This document shows positions 52,801-59,894 of a stretch of DNA of 60,249 nucleotides, in pieces (the first letter of the stretch is position 1; the number at the start of each line of letters is the position of its first letter). Location: positions 1 through 60,249 of the IMG/VR virus record IMGVR_UViG_3300023210_000037; one strand, given 5' to 3'. A model generated the notes under the pieces. That model did not search any database, was not told the DNA's origin, and saw only the letters and a list, made by a program, of their open reading frames with translations. The position numbers were made by a program, and so were the translations under genes. The stretch is from a virus.

Positions 52801-53474
52801 TAATAACAATTGCATATGTTGAAAATGGTGCAAATGGTGACATATATACTGATTTTTATGAAATAATAAGTCCAATACCTAGTGGACCCATAAATGGTCA
52901 AAGTAATACCGATAAAGTATATTTTAATACTACAACTAATAGATCTGAATTTTATATGGATACTGCACCTAATACTATACCTATATTAGTTGTAAATGGT
53001 AATGTATTGTCATACGGTATTGATTATTTATTATCTAGTAGTAATAATAAGAGAATAATAGTGTTGGGTAATGGTGTTGACCCATCATTTGTAGTTGGCG
53101 ACATAATAGAGGTATTTTATTCACCAACAAGTATAGTATTCGGCACAATAGGTGGGGGAATATCGACAATAAGTTGGTCAATTAATAACCCACCAAAAGT
53201 AGGTTATGGTGGTGAATTTACCATTGAGTTTACGAATTTTAGTGATATTAATTATGATACAATATTGTATTCTACTAAGGTTAGTCATATTATTGATCAA
53301 CGATCATACGCCAAAAGTGTTGAATTAACAGGTGTATCAGTAGGTACTAAAATTAGGTATAGAATTAAAAATAAAAAAACATACGAATCAATAAGTGGTA
53401 AAATTTTATCTGATGAGTCAGTTAGTGAGTCTTATTTGGCTCAGGTCAACACTGCTTTTGATGAGATGTATTAA
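49818..53474 (+). CDS. Tail fibre protein with Bacteroidota-type beta-propeller and PA14-like domain
   Basis: The 1218-residue protein begins with a short phage-type N-terminal region. Residues about 176-490 closely follow the propeller of Bacteroidota type IX-secreted and gliding-associated surface proteins: WLFGNNAGITFN, GVASISNQNGKLLFYTNGETVY, TQSCIIVPKPESNIYYIFTTDF, YSIVDMSLQGGSGQVGGKNI, FWVITHT, YGLEFSSDSSKFYVSD, and LGALQMGPDEKIYVAD. Residues about 515-670 resemble a PA14-type sugar-binding domain (QYLIALAGDNGIRFSLDGV, AGEHVINLEGYDDGG). The C-terminal half has beta domains with pyrophoric-free plain repeats of serine and asparagine. It probably binds or mimics the host surface. A late promoter lies 13 bases upstream. 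Confidence 0.75.
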   Translation: MAKQVKINNPFSVSGSIVISNDGILSTVPTTSGVYGATSLSPSNLTPNAIYFLENLSQIDTIIPLELPLPMGNTIFNTTTPITVCLYGDTNPRIFSNKTIPYIDKGKSYEGYSSIAEVPNFGNLPVSNENMYTTIGRSDINSFDLPQISPRGMRKIPLTSGDTVCCSSGYTYDRINYNWLFGNNAGITFNPIQSGATPTPLSGSMISQEGVASISNQNGKLLFYTNGETVYTSGHTVMSNGTGLSSSGTSTQSCIIVPKPESNIYYIFTTDFNGNPDGFEYSIVDMSLQGGSGQVGGKNIKLINGPVSEKVTACNHSNCDDFWVITHTSGDSSYYTYKLSSGGISVGPVTNIGSIHNTARGYMKTSIDGKKLISLLYDEDTIDILDFESSAGTLSNLITITGYTFDVGPYGLEFSSDSSKFYVSDGAGENITQFDLTYTSATDMVNYAIEVASVSGGSLGALQMGPDEKIYVADKSTYLSCLDGFTLVGENCVSTTASTTVSAETIVKAVTNFNYNKFGARFCIAGSYTTCGSGAPASNFFNTGNSDPFWGTNLGIDGRLNEIGVWVNEPPAIEDEWIGFSNCVTAPTDGQYLIALAGDNGIRFSLDGVQLVENPWDGTITANNNFNYWWVWPLDLTAGEHVINLEGYDDGGAAAFGCEIIGPYPSGTFTTNTDFNIFTGTTGKDSYTANTIFSSLDEIGNTFDTQSNTCPSGYTYDVCTDQCIKVESAATISEKPYLHVIHRPDGLGVQCNFQENGFNLSSSTVTGTSSTWGLPNIITTKSLSCDRYMYISDRDRPSFEFDFVFNDVSNVIQPKKLDYIGKLYAYNQETKEFGANILNINILHNDLSARNTSNVVVPINILDEGEYIVKNYFNYPVLTLISNQLDINRSTFPNFQRGSEYGLYNPELDWYFLNMFKADIPIINNNDIDTGNINNLKVVSIVTDGITSRYYGFNTNSDYLVSLNGGVLAKGIQYSASTGSTQYLQLSFTPLINQIITIAYVENGANGDIYTDFYEIISPIPSGPINGQSNTDKVYFNTTTNRSEFYMDTAPNTIPILVVNGNVLSYGIDYLLSSSNNKRIIVLGNGVDPSFVVGDIIEVFYSPTSIVFGTIGGGISTISWSINNPPKVGYGGEFTIEFTNFSDINYDTILYSTKVSHIIDQRSYAKSVELTGVSVGTKIRYRIKNKKTYESISGKILSDESVSESYLAQVNTAFDEMY

Positions 53475-53529
53475 AATTAAAAATAAGAATAATGCAATTA
53501 AAAATTGGTGATAATATTTACATTGTGCA

Positions 53530-53537
53530 TATTTATA
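53530..53537 (+). promoter_or_regulatory. Probable late promoter TATTTATA
   Basis: TATTTATA begins 26 bases before the ATG at 53556, in the 81-base gap after the propeller-bearing fibre gene. Confidence 0.55.
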
Positions 53538-53555
53538 ATAAAATAATAGATAGTA

Positions 53556-55781
53556 ATGAGTTATATAGATAAACAGAGTACCGCATTAGTTAGGGTTAAA
53601 CTAACAGATATAGGTAGAGAGCAATTAGCTAAAGGTCAATTAACGTTCACATCATGGCTTGCAGGTGATTCTGAAGTAGACTATGGGTATGTAAATGGTT
53701 GGAAACAATTTGTCCCTAGTAGTAATGCCGCAACAGGAGAATTTCTCTTTTATGGTGGGGATGATTCATTAACAAGAAATATTTATTCTAAGGTATTAAG
53801 ACCTAAAGATAAACAACCATTTTTTACGTCATTTTTAACCGATAATACATCACCAGTGGCAAATTTTATAATACCACTTAACACACAAAGTAGTGTGCAA
53901 CTAATAAAGGGTGTTGTTAGTAATGAGGCAGATGATAGAGGGTTTTTCTCTGGATCTACAGTAGATGTTGGTTTATCTGCAGTAACTACTACTGATTTTA
54001 TAAAAGAAAAAGGTACAATTGACCTTTCATTATTTACTGGTGAAATCGATACAACACCATATATACAAGGTGTTATATCAGGGTTAACATTAACCGCAAC
54101 TAGTACAGATGATTTTATAATGTTTAGGTTTTCTAACCCAACGCTTGGTAACGTATCTGGAGATACAATGACTGCCGCAACGATTAATCAATTTTATAAT
54201 ATTACAGAGATAAGTGGTAGCACTATCAAAGTAGATAGGGAATTACCAACACTAAGCGGATATTCAGGTACAGTGATAACATACTATACTTTCCCAGGAG
54301 GAGATGATCCAACGAATGACTATTATGGTGCACCATCAACAGTTGCGTATTGGGACACTGGGACATTAGCGTTTGATAGTAATTGTGATATTTGTGTTGA
54401 AAATATTCCTGTGTGGAATATGAATAATGTTTGGTCAGAAAATATGGCAGGACAATGGAATGAACCTATTAATAATTATCATAATCATACATTATTTGGG
54501 TCGGAGCAATATGCAGGTACCAAACAATTTTTAGGTTATAATAACATACCAAGTGTTAGTATAACTAATAAACAATCAGCTAATAGTTATATTGACCCAT
54601 TTAAAAAGGGTATTTCCATTATACACTATACTAATGGTTGTATATCCACCTTCTATGGGGAAATGTTTAATATTGATGGTGCAACTGGTAAATTACTTAA
54701 TTTGGATATACCTGTTATGTGGCATCGAAGAAATGATGTCGGTACCGGTAGTGGTACAACATTAGGTATGAGGTTTACATCTGATACCGTTAAGAAAACA
54801 ATAAATAATGCAGAAGCAGGTGCAACAGATATAGAATATTACGATTTAATAGAGTTTAGTGGTATGTCTGTAACACCATCAACACCACTAGCGGTGGGAA
54901 AAGTATTCCCAAACCTTAAAATTGTGGTTATAGATAATGAAGAATTATTGGCGGCAATGTCATATAAATCTAATAGAAATTATAGTTTACCTGATTTATC
55001 TGCTAGTTTCATTAACCCAGTAGCTGGTGAGTGTAATGGGGTTGTTAAACCCGGTGAAAGTTTATATTTAACTTATACGTTAAAACTTACAGGGTCAACA
55101 GGGTATACACCGACATTACCTTGTCAAAGGTATAGTGTGATAGATAACACAACTATTGGTGATAAAGATGTACAATTTGCGATTAACAATATTGATCAAT
55201 TACCATACATGAGAAAAACTGAAAATGCGGGATATGATGGTTATGGGTTTTATGCGGATCAATTTGTGTTATTAGCTCAGGTTATAGATAAAAATATTAC
55301 TAGCCGACCATATCCAGATCAATGGAGAGAAATAGATTTTACATCTACTAATATTACTGGTGGTGCTGGTGAAACAATTGACCCATTATTATTACAAAAT
55401 CAAAATTCAAACAACACTGGATTTATACTAACTAAATCTCAATATACTGCAGCAACCACCTTTGATTTAGGAACGGAGATAGATTTAGCTAGAGGGTTAA
55501 ATTATGGTAAATTGAATTTTGGTGATGAGAGATTGTTTTATGGTAATTTAAGGACACATATAGGAGCAACTATCTATAAAACATTATTTCTTGTTAATGT
55601 TGATGGTGCAGTAATGGGAAAAAGTACTAACCCAACATTTTCAGTAGGAAGTGATAGGTGGGTAAGTGAGATAGGGATATTAGATAATAATAGTAATCTA
55701 GTTTTAGTTGGTAAACTTTCTAGACCAATAAGAATAGCGGATAGCACTACGGCATCTATTGAATTAACAATAGATTTTTAA
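53556..55781 (+). CDS. Fibre-associated protein, paralogue A (741 aa)
   Basis: The N-terminus (TALVRVKLTDIGREQLAKGQ, then LAGDSEVDYGY at about 36-46) matches the N-terminus of the next gene product (KLTNIGRKRLL, ILGDSDANY), and the C-termini are also alike (VSEIGILDN here, ISEIAITDQ there). The two are therefore paralogues sharing attachment ends. The middle here is much longer, with beta-rich domains and a region around residues 260-330 (FPGGDDPTNDYYGAP, NMNNVWSENMAGQWNEP) that may bind ligand. No catalytic motif is visible. Position at the end of the fibre block suggests a distal or adaptor fibre role. Confidence 0.6.
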   Translation: MSYIDKQSTALVRVKLTDIGREQLAKGQLTFTSWLAGDSEVDYGYVNGWKQFVPSSNAATGEFLFYGGDDSLTRNIYSKVLRPKDKQPFFTSFLTDNTSPVANFIIPLNTQSSVQLIKGVVSNEADDRGFFSGSTVDVGLSAVTTTDFIKEKGTIDLSLFTGEIDTTPYIQGVISGLTLTATSTDDFIMFRFSNPTLGNVSGDTMTAATINQFYNITEISGSTIKVDRELPTLSGYSGTVITYYTFPGGDDPTNDYYGAPSTVAYWDTGTLAFDSNCDICVENIPVWNMNNVWSENMAGQWNEPINNYHNHTLFGSEQYAGTKQFLGYNNIPSVSITNKQSANSYIDPFKKGISIIHYTNGCISTFYGEMFNIDGATGKLLNLDIPVMWHRRNDVGTGSGTTLGMRFTSDTVKKTINNAEAGATDIEYYDLIEFSGMSVTPSTPLAVGKVFPNLKIVVIDNEELLAAMSYKSNRNYSLPDLSASFINPVAGECNGVVKPGESLYLTYTLKLTGSTGYTPTLPCQRYSVIDNTTIGDKDVQFAINNIDQLPYMRKTENAGYDGYGFYADQFVLLAQVIDKNITSRPYPDQWREIDFTSTNITGGAGETIDPLLLQNQNSNNTGFILTKSQYTAATTFDLGTEIDLARGLNYGKLNFGDERLFYGNLRTHIGATIYKTLFLVNVDGAVMGKSTNPTFSVGSDRWVSEIGILDNNSNLVLVGKLSRPIRIADSTTASIELTIDF

Positions 55782-55791
55782 AAATTGAAAA

Positions 55792-57072
55792 ATGGGATTT
55801 ATTAATACAGCAACTACTATAACACTAACCGCAAAACTTACTAATATAGGTAGGAAAAGGTTATTAAATGAAAATAATAACATTCTTTCACATTTTATTT
55901 TAGGTGATTCAGATGCCAATTATCAAACGAGCGCAACGTTACCATCCGGTAAGATACCAACAGATAGTGGAAGTTTAGGTGTCGGTGGTGATGAATCAGT
56001 AGTTAAAAGTAAATTATATGTTAATAACACGTCAACTACAAAAAAATCGGTAAAGTCACAGTCAAACATAATATATACGTCAATTAATAATGTTGGTCAA
56101 TATGTTGCGGCAGCTAGTAACTTAACATATGTAGTTTTAGATAAAAATAGTACATCCACAGATGTTACAAATTTATTTAAAAGTTTAAATTTACCAATAT
56201 TAGAAATAAATAAATCAACCTTTACTGCTACTACTTCCCAAAATGGTGGATGGTTAGATACTGCGTTTAGTGGTTTAGCTACTAATCAGGTATTACTTTC
56301 AGTTATTGATAATAGCCAATACGGTGAATTAATTGATGGGAAATCTATTAAAAGTAGTTTACCTATAGGGACTGGATTCACAACTGGTGGAGATGTTACG
56401 GGGTTTACTGATTACACTTTTTATTCTACATTTGTGAATAGTGGTCAATTTAGTAACGTACAATACGATGATAAATATAAAGATGATAGTGTGTTTACTC
56501 AGGGGTTATTTGGGTCTGGGGTTAATGTTGCATATATGGTTTCAGATGACATACAAAAACCGAATAATGATGTAAATAATAGTTGGGCAACAGGATATAA
56601 TAGTTATAAACCATATAGTCTTGGTAACAAAAAACTTTTAAATACAAAAACAGTTGCGACTACTAGTGTGGTAGCAGACAAAGTTGCGGGTATTGCTTAT
56701 TTAGATAAGGGGTTAATAGTTTATACTGATCCTGATGTAATAAGTAACGTATTAACTAATTTTTCTGGTGCTAGTGCATCCACAAATACCGTAACTAATA
56801 GTTTAGGGTTATATTATTATACTGCAGTAACTTATAATACTATAGTTGATAGTAATAATACTGATTTAATACAAAATATTATATGTGAAGCAGATAGGGG
56901 TGAATTTTATCGATCACAAAATGAGACTATTGATAATAATGATACAGTAAGAATTAGTGAAATTGCTATTACTGATCAAGCAGGTGTTGTTTTAGCGTAT
57001 GTTAAACCAGATCGACAAATAGTAAAATTAAAGAATGATTTGTTAGTTTTTAACATACAAATTGTAATTTAA
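55792..57072 (+). CDS. Fibre-associated protein, paralogue B (426 aa)
   Basis: It starts ten bases after paralogue A ends. The shared N-terminal motif (TAKLTNIGRKRLL at about 13-25, HFILGDSDANY at about 35-45) and the C-terminal ISEIAITDQAGVVLAYVK indicate a common ancestor with paralogue A. The central part is different and shorter: Ser/Thr/Asn-rich, low in cysteine, with a segment SLGLYYYTAVTYNTIVDSNNTDLIQNI before the conserved end. Probably a trimeric or short fibre or plug-like virion component; function is inferred from context only. Confidence 0.6.
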   Translation: MGFINTATTITLTAKLTNIGRKRLLNENNNILSHFILGDSDANYQTSATLPSGKIPTDSGSLGVGGDESVVKSKLYVNNTSTTKKSVKSQSNIIYTSINNVGQYVAAASNLTYVVLDKNSTSTDVTNLFKSLNLPILEINKSTFTATTSQNGGWLDTAFSGLATNQVLLSVIDNSQYGELIDGKSIKSSLPIGTGFTTGGDVTGFTDYTFYSTFVNSGQFSNVQYDDKYKDDSVFTQGLFGSGVNVAYMVSDDIQKPNNDVNNSWATGYNSYKPYSLGNKKLLNTKTVATTSVVADKVAGIAYLDKGLIVYTDPDVISNVLTNFSGASASTNTVTNSLGLYYYTAVTYNTIVDSNNTDLIQNIICEADRGEFYRSQNETIDNNDTVRISEIAITDQAGVVLAYVKPDRQIVKLKNDLLVFNIQIVI

Positions 57073-57110
57073 AATAAAGTTTTTAATAAAAGAAATAAAA
57101 GTTTTTAAGT

Positions 57111-57743
57111 ATGGGTAGAATTTTAGGGCTAGATGTGTCCACCAAGACTATTGGAATTGCATTATTTGAGGATAATGAACAAAGTGGTAAATTACAATTA
57201 TTAACCCATATTACACCTAAAGTCAAACCAAAACCAAATGACCATATTGAATTATTAATAAAAAAAGTTCAGATATTTGAATCTGAGTTTTTAGAAAAAT
57301 ATAGCGATATTGATATTACGCGAGTTTTTATTGAAGAACCATTATTGAGGTCAAATAATGTTAATACTGTTGCTACACTATTAAGGTTTAATGGTATGAT
57401 ATGTAAATCAGTATACGAGGTATTAAATGTTATTCCAGAATTTATATCATCATATGACGCTAGAAAATATGCATTTCCAGACCTTATGGGTATAAGGAAA
57501 ACTAAGAAAAATGGTGAAACGTATAACGAAAAAGAAATAAGTAAGAAATCTCCAGTATTGTTCGGAGGGTATCCTTATGATATTGATAAGAAAAGAGTTA
57601 TATGGGAAAAAGTGAACGAAAAGGAACCACAAATAGTATGGTTATATAATAAATACCAGAAACTATCCAAAGAAAATTTTGATATGACAGATGCTTATAG
57701 TTGTGTAATCGGGGCTATGAGAAAAAATGGTCAATGGAAGTAA
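57111..57743 (+). CDS. RuvC-like Holliday junction resolvase
   Basis: The 210-residue protein has an RNase H fold typical of RuvC-like resolvases: GLDVSTKTIGIALFE with first acidic residue D8, RVFIEEPLL with E75/E76, and FDMTDAYSCVIGA with D191/D194 close to the C-terminus. It should cut four-way junctions in recombination intermediates before packaging. T4 itself uses an unrelated enzyme, endonuclease VII (gp49), for this. The gene sits between the last fibre gene and the primase gene, 38 bases after the fibre stop, with no recognised promoter of its own; late read-through is likely. Confidence 0.8.
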   Translation: MGRILGLDVSTKTIGIALFEDNEQSGKLQLLTHITPKVKPKPNDHIELLIKKVQIFESEFLEKYSDIDITRVFIEEPLLRSNNVNTVATLLRFNGMICKSVYEVLNVIPEFISSYDARKYAFPDLMGIRKTKKNGETYNEKEISKKSPVLFGGYPYDIDKKRVIWEKVNEKEPQIVWLYNKYQKLSKENFDMTDAYSCVIGAMRKNGQWK

Positions 57744-57746
57744 AAA

Positions 57747-57777
57747 TTGTATTTTAGAAAAAAAAATACTATATTTG
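57747..57777 (+). promoter_or_regulatory. Host-type promoter TTG-N20-TATATTTG
   Basis: TTG at 57747-57749 and TATATTTG at 57770-57777 reproduce both elements and the 20-base spacer of the promoter at 18316. The GTG start of the primase gene lies five bases downstream, implying a leaderless transcript. Confidence 0.65.
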
Positions 57778-57781
57778 CTAT

Positions 57782-58729
57782 GTGTCAGAATTAGTTGTGG
57801 AAATATTAGAAGATTTTTTAGGTAAATCACGTAAACATTACGAGGGGAAATCCCAGATTTCATTCGACTGTCCAGAATGTTCATTAGAGAAAGATATGCC
57901 CGATGGTGATGGAAAAGGGAATCTTGAGGTAAATTATAATTATGGTGTGTATAAATGTTGGGCATGTTCAGATATTAACCATACCCATGGTACAATTAAT
58001 AAATTAATAAGGAAATATGGGAATAATAAACATTTTAAACGATATAAATTATTAATCCCCGAAGTTAAATTTAATCACCATGATGATAAACAACATACTA
58101 TAGATGGGTTACCTAAAGAGTTTACACCATTATCTTTGGTTAGGGATAATGAAGATTATTATACCGCAATAAAATATTTAAAAAAACGTAATATTAATAT
58201 TGATTTAATAAAGAAATATAATATTGGGTATGCAGGTATTGGTGATTATAGTAAAAGAATTATTTTCCCATCTTATGATGAGTCAGGTGAAATAAACTAC
58301 TATTTGGGTAGAAGTTATGATAAGTATAACAAACTTAAATATAAAAACCCTGAAGTGTCAAAAATGGACATCATATTTAATGAGGGTAAAATTAATTGGG
58401 ATTCTAACGTTTATTTAGTAGAGGGTGTTTTTGACCACATCTCAATACCGAACAGTGTACCGATGCTGGGTAAAGTATTAAATGATGTTTTATATAAAAA
58501 ACTTATAGAAAAATCAGAAGCTAAAGTTATAATTGTTTTAGATTATGACGCTAAGAAAGATGCTATTAACTTATATAGGAGATTAAATAGTACTAGATTA
58601 CGTAATAGAGTATTAATTGTAGATATGCCAAAGGGATTTGATATTGCAGATGTCCACCAAAAATTAGGTAGTAAAGGGGTTATAAAATTATTAACTACTG
58701 CGAGAAAAATTAAGGAAAGTTTACTATGA
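57782..58729 (+). CDS. 61: DNA primase (gp61-like)
   Basis: The start is GTG at 57782, since the overlapping ATG at 57780 meets a stop after four codons. The 315-residue protein makes RNA primers and partners the gp41-like helicase. A zinc ribbon is formed by C30/C33 and C59/C62 (CPEC, CWAC). The TOPRIM core shows LVEGVFD with E214 and VLDYD with D254 and D256. Between them, YNIGYAGIGDYSKRIIFPSYDESGEINYYLGR (about 143-175) matches phage and DnaG-type primase linkers. T4 gp61 has 342 residues. Its stop overlaps that of the convergent minus-strand gene by six bases. Confidence 0.88.
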   Translation: MSELVVEILEDFLGKSRKHYEGKSQISFDCPECSLEKDMPDGDGKGNLEVNYNYGVYKCWACSDINHTHGTINKLIRKYGNNKHFKRYKLLIPEVKFNHHDDKQHTIDGLPKEFTPLSLVRDNEDYYTAIKYLKKRNINIDLIKKYNIGYAGIGDYSKRIIFPSYDESGEINYYLGRSYDKYNKLKYKNPEVSKMDIIFNEGKINWDSNVYLVEGVFDHISIPNSVPMLGKVLNDVLYKKLIEKSEAKVIIVLDYDAKKDAINLYRRLNSTRLRNRVLIVDMPKGFDIADVHQKLGSKGVIKLLTTARKIKESLL

Positions 58730-59272
58730 TGGTCCCATTCCATACTCATCATCTTCTGGACCTTCGGAATCGGTTTTCCAATACTCTAAGTCCTCCTCTA
58801 TAGTTTCTTCTTTGGATGTAACTTCTTTAAACAGTATATCTCTATCATTACATTCAATTACTTCTTGTTCGGAACCATCAGGGTCTAACCAACCGTTATA
58901 TAATAAAGAGGTGGCTTGAGATTTACTATAGGTTTCTACATTATAGTAATTAGTTATTCTTATATCACACCATTCATCCTCCACTATCTTAAATGTGGTT
59001 AGTTTTGGGGTAATGGGTTTAACAGATTCCCCTAATTTATCAAATTCTCCACCGGTAGCGTAATAATTCTTCATAAATGATGCAAATAAATAATCTCTTT
59101 CATCTTGATCTTTATACCCATAGGTTTTATGTAACATCCCATCTACCCACTCTACTATTGCCGGATCATCTTCCATATAGTTAGGATCAAACCCCTTGGA
59201 TTGTATAAATTTATTTAACTGTTTAAATAAAGATATTAGATACTTTATTCTATATTTTTCTTCTATATTCAT
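58724..59272 (-). CDS. Unknown 182-aa acidic protein, minus strand
   Basis: No family is recognised. The protein begins MNIEEKYRIKYLISLFKQLNKFIQ, an amphipathic helix, contains WCDIRITNYYNVETYSKSQA (about 103-122) and LLYNGWLDPDGSE, and ends in a strongly acidic tail (EEDLEYWKTDSEGPEDDEYG). Its first 23 bases overlap the end of the preceding minus-strand gene, so the pair is one operon. It converges on the primase gene. The pair interrupts an otherwise all-plus window, which suggests separate timing or acquisition. No promoter could be identified for it. Confidence 0.6.
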   Translation of the reverse strand: MNIEEKYRIKYLISLFKQLNKFIQSKGFDPNYMEDDPAIVEWVDGMLHKTYGYKDQDERDYLFASFMKNYYATGGEFDKLGESVKPITPKLTTFKIVEDEWCDIRITNYYNVETYSKSQATSLLYNGWLDPDGSEQEVIECNDRDILFKEVTSKEETIEEDLEYWKTDSEGPEDDEYGMGPS

Positions 59273-59837
59273 TTAACACCTTTTTAATAATATTTTTATT
59301 TTCTAACAAGCTATCATCCACATGTTGTGGGTTCCAATGGATATTTATATCGGAATCATAGACATCCATATCTTCCCCAATCTCTACCTCACCCACCTTC
59401 ATTGTAGTAAAATGTGACTTTCCCACATAAAAATCTGCAGAAGCTCCTCCTTCTGCCATGTCAGATTCACCTCCCCATACATCAAAAGATATCACCCTAA
59501 CGGCAGAAACATCTTGATAATACTCCACTTCATATAGTTTCATTTCGGGTACCACAACCTCTTCAATTGACGACCAATCCATTTTATTCCTACTAGTACT
59601 TGATATTTCATTAACAATATCCCAATTATACTGATAAAGGGATGCAACATACATAGATTCTTTTTTACTTAATCCGTAGATTTTTTTAATCTCGAATAGT
59701 TCAAACATATCCCCATCGGTTTCGGTACTAAATTGCTCCCCTTTTAATAGATTCTCTAAAGTTGTTAGTATGTGAACTTCTAAATTATTAAAAGGTTGAG
59801 TATCCCCTGGGTTCCTTATTAGTGTTTTTTTAGCCAA
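59250..59837 (-). CDS. Unknown 195-aa acidic protein, minus strand
   Basis: The start appears to be TTG at 59837-59835, read MAKKTLIRNPG; the next internal ATG would remove about 42 residues. No family is recognised. It has a helical N-terminal half (LEVHILTTLENLLKG, IYGLSKKESMYVASLYQYNWDIVNEI) and a beta/acidic C-terminal half (MKLYEVEYYQDVSAVRVISFDVWGG, GEVEIGEDMDVYDSDI). It is divergent from the nuclease gene at 59895. The 57-base space between them carries the plus-strand host-type promoter; no matching minus-strand element is evident. Confidence 0.58.
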   Translation of the reverse strand: MAKKTLIRNPGDTQPFNNLEVHILTTLENLLKGEQFSTETDGDMFELFEIKKIYGLSKKESMYVASLYQYNWDIVNEISSTSRNKMDWSSIEEVVVPEMKLYEVEYYQDVSAVRVISFDVWGGESDMAEGGASADFYVGKSHFTTMKVGEVEIGEDMDVYDSDINIHWNPQHVDDSLLENKNIIKKVLNEYRRKI

Positions 59838-59842
59838 AATAT

Positions 59843-59873
59843 TTGATTTTTATAAAATTATTTTTTATCTTTG
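59843..59873 (+). promoter_or_regulatory. Host-type promoter TTG-N20-TATCTTTG
   Basis: TTG at 59843-59845 and TATCTTTG at 59866-59873 match TAnnTTTG exactly, with the same 20-base spacer as three other promoters here. It lies 22 bases before the ATG at 59895. Confidence 0.65.
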
Positions 59874-59894
59874 TTATTAATAAATATATTAAAA

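Noticed and set aside
53492-53572. 26-codon frame (MQLKIGDNIYIV...) in the gap before the 53556 gene
   Set aside because: It is very short, overlaps the late promoter motif at 53530 and runs into the next gene; nothing else supports translation.
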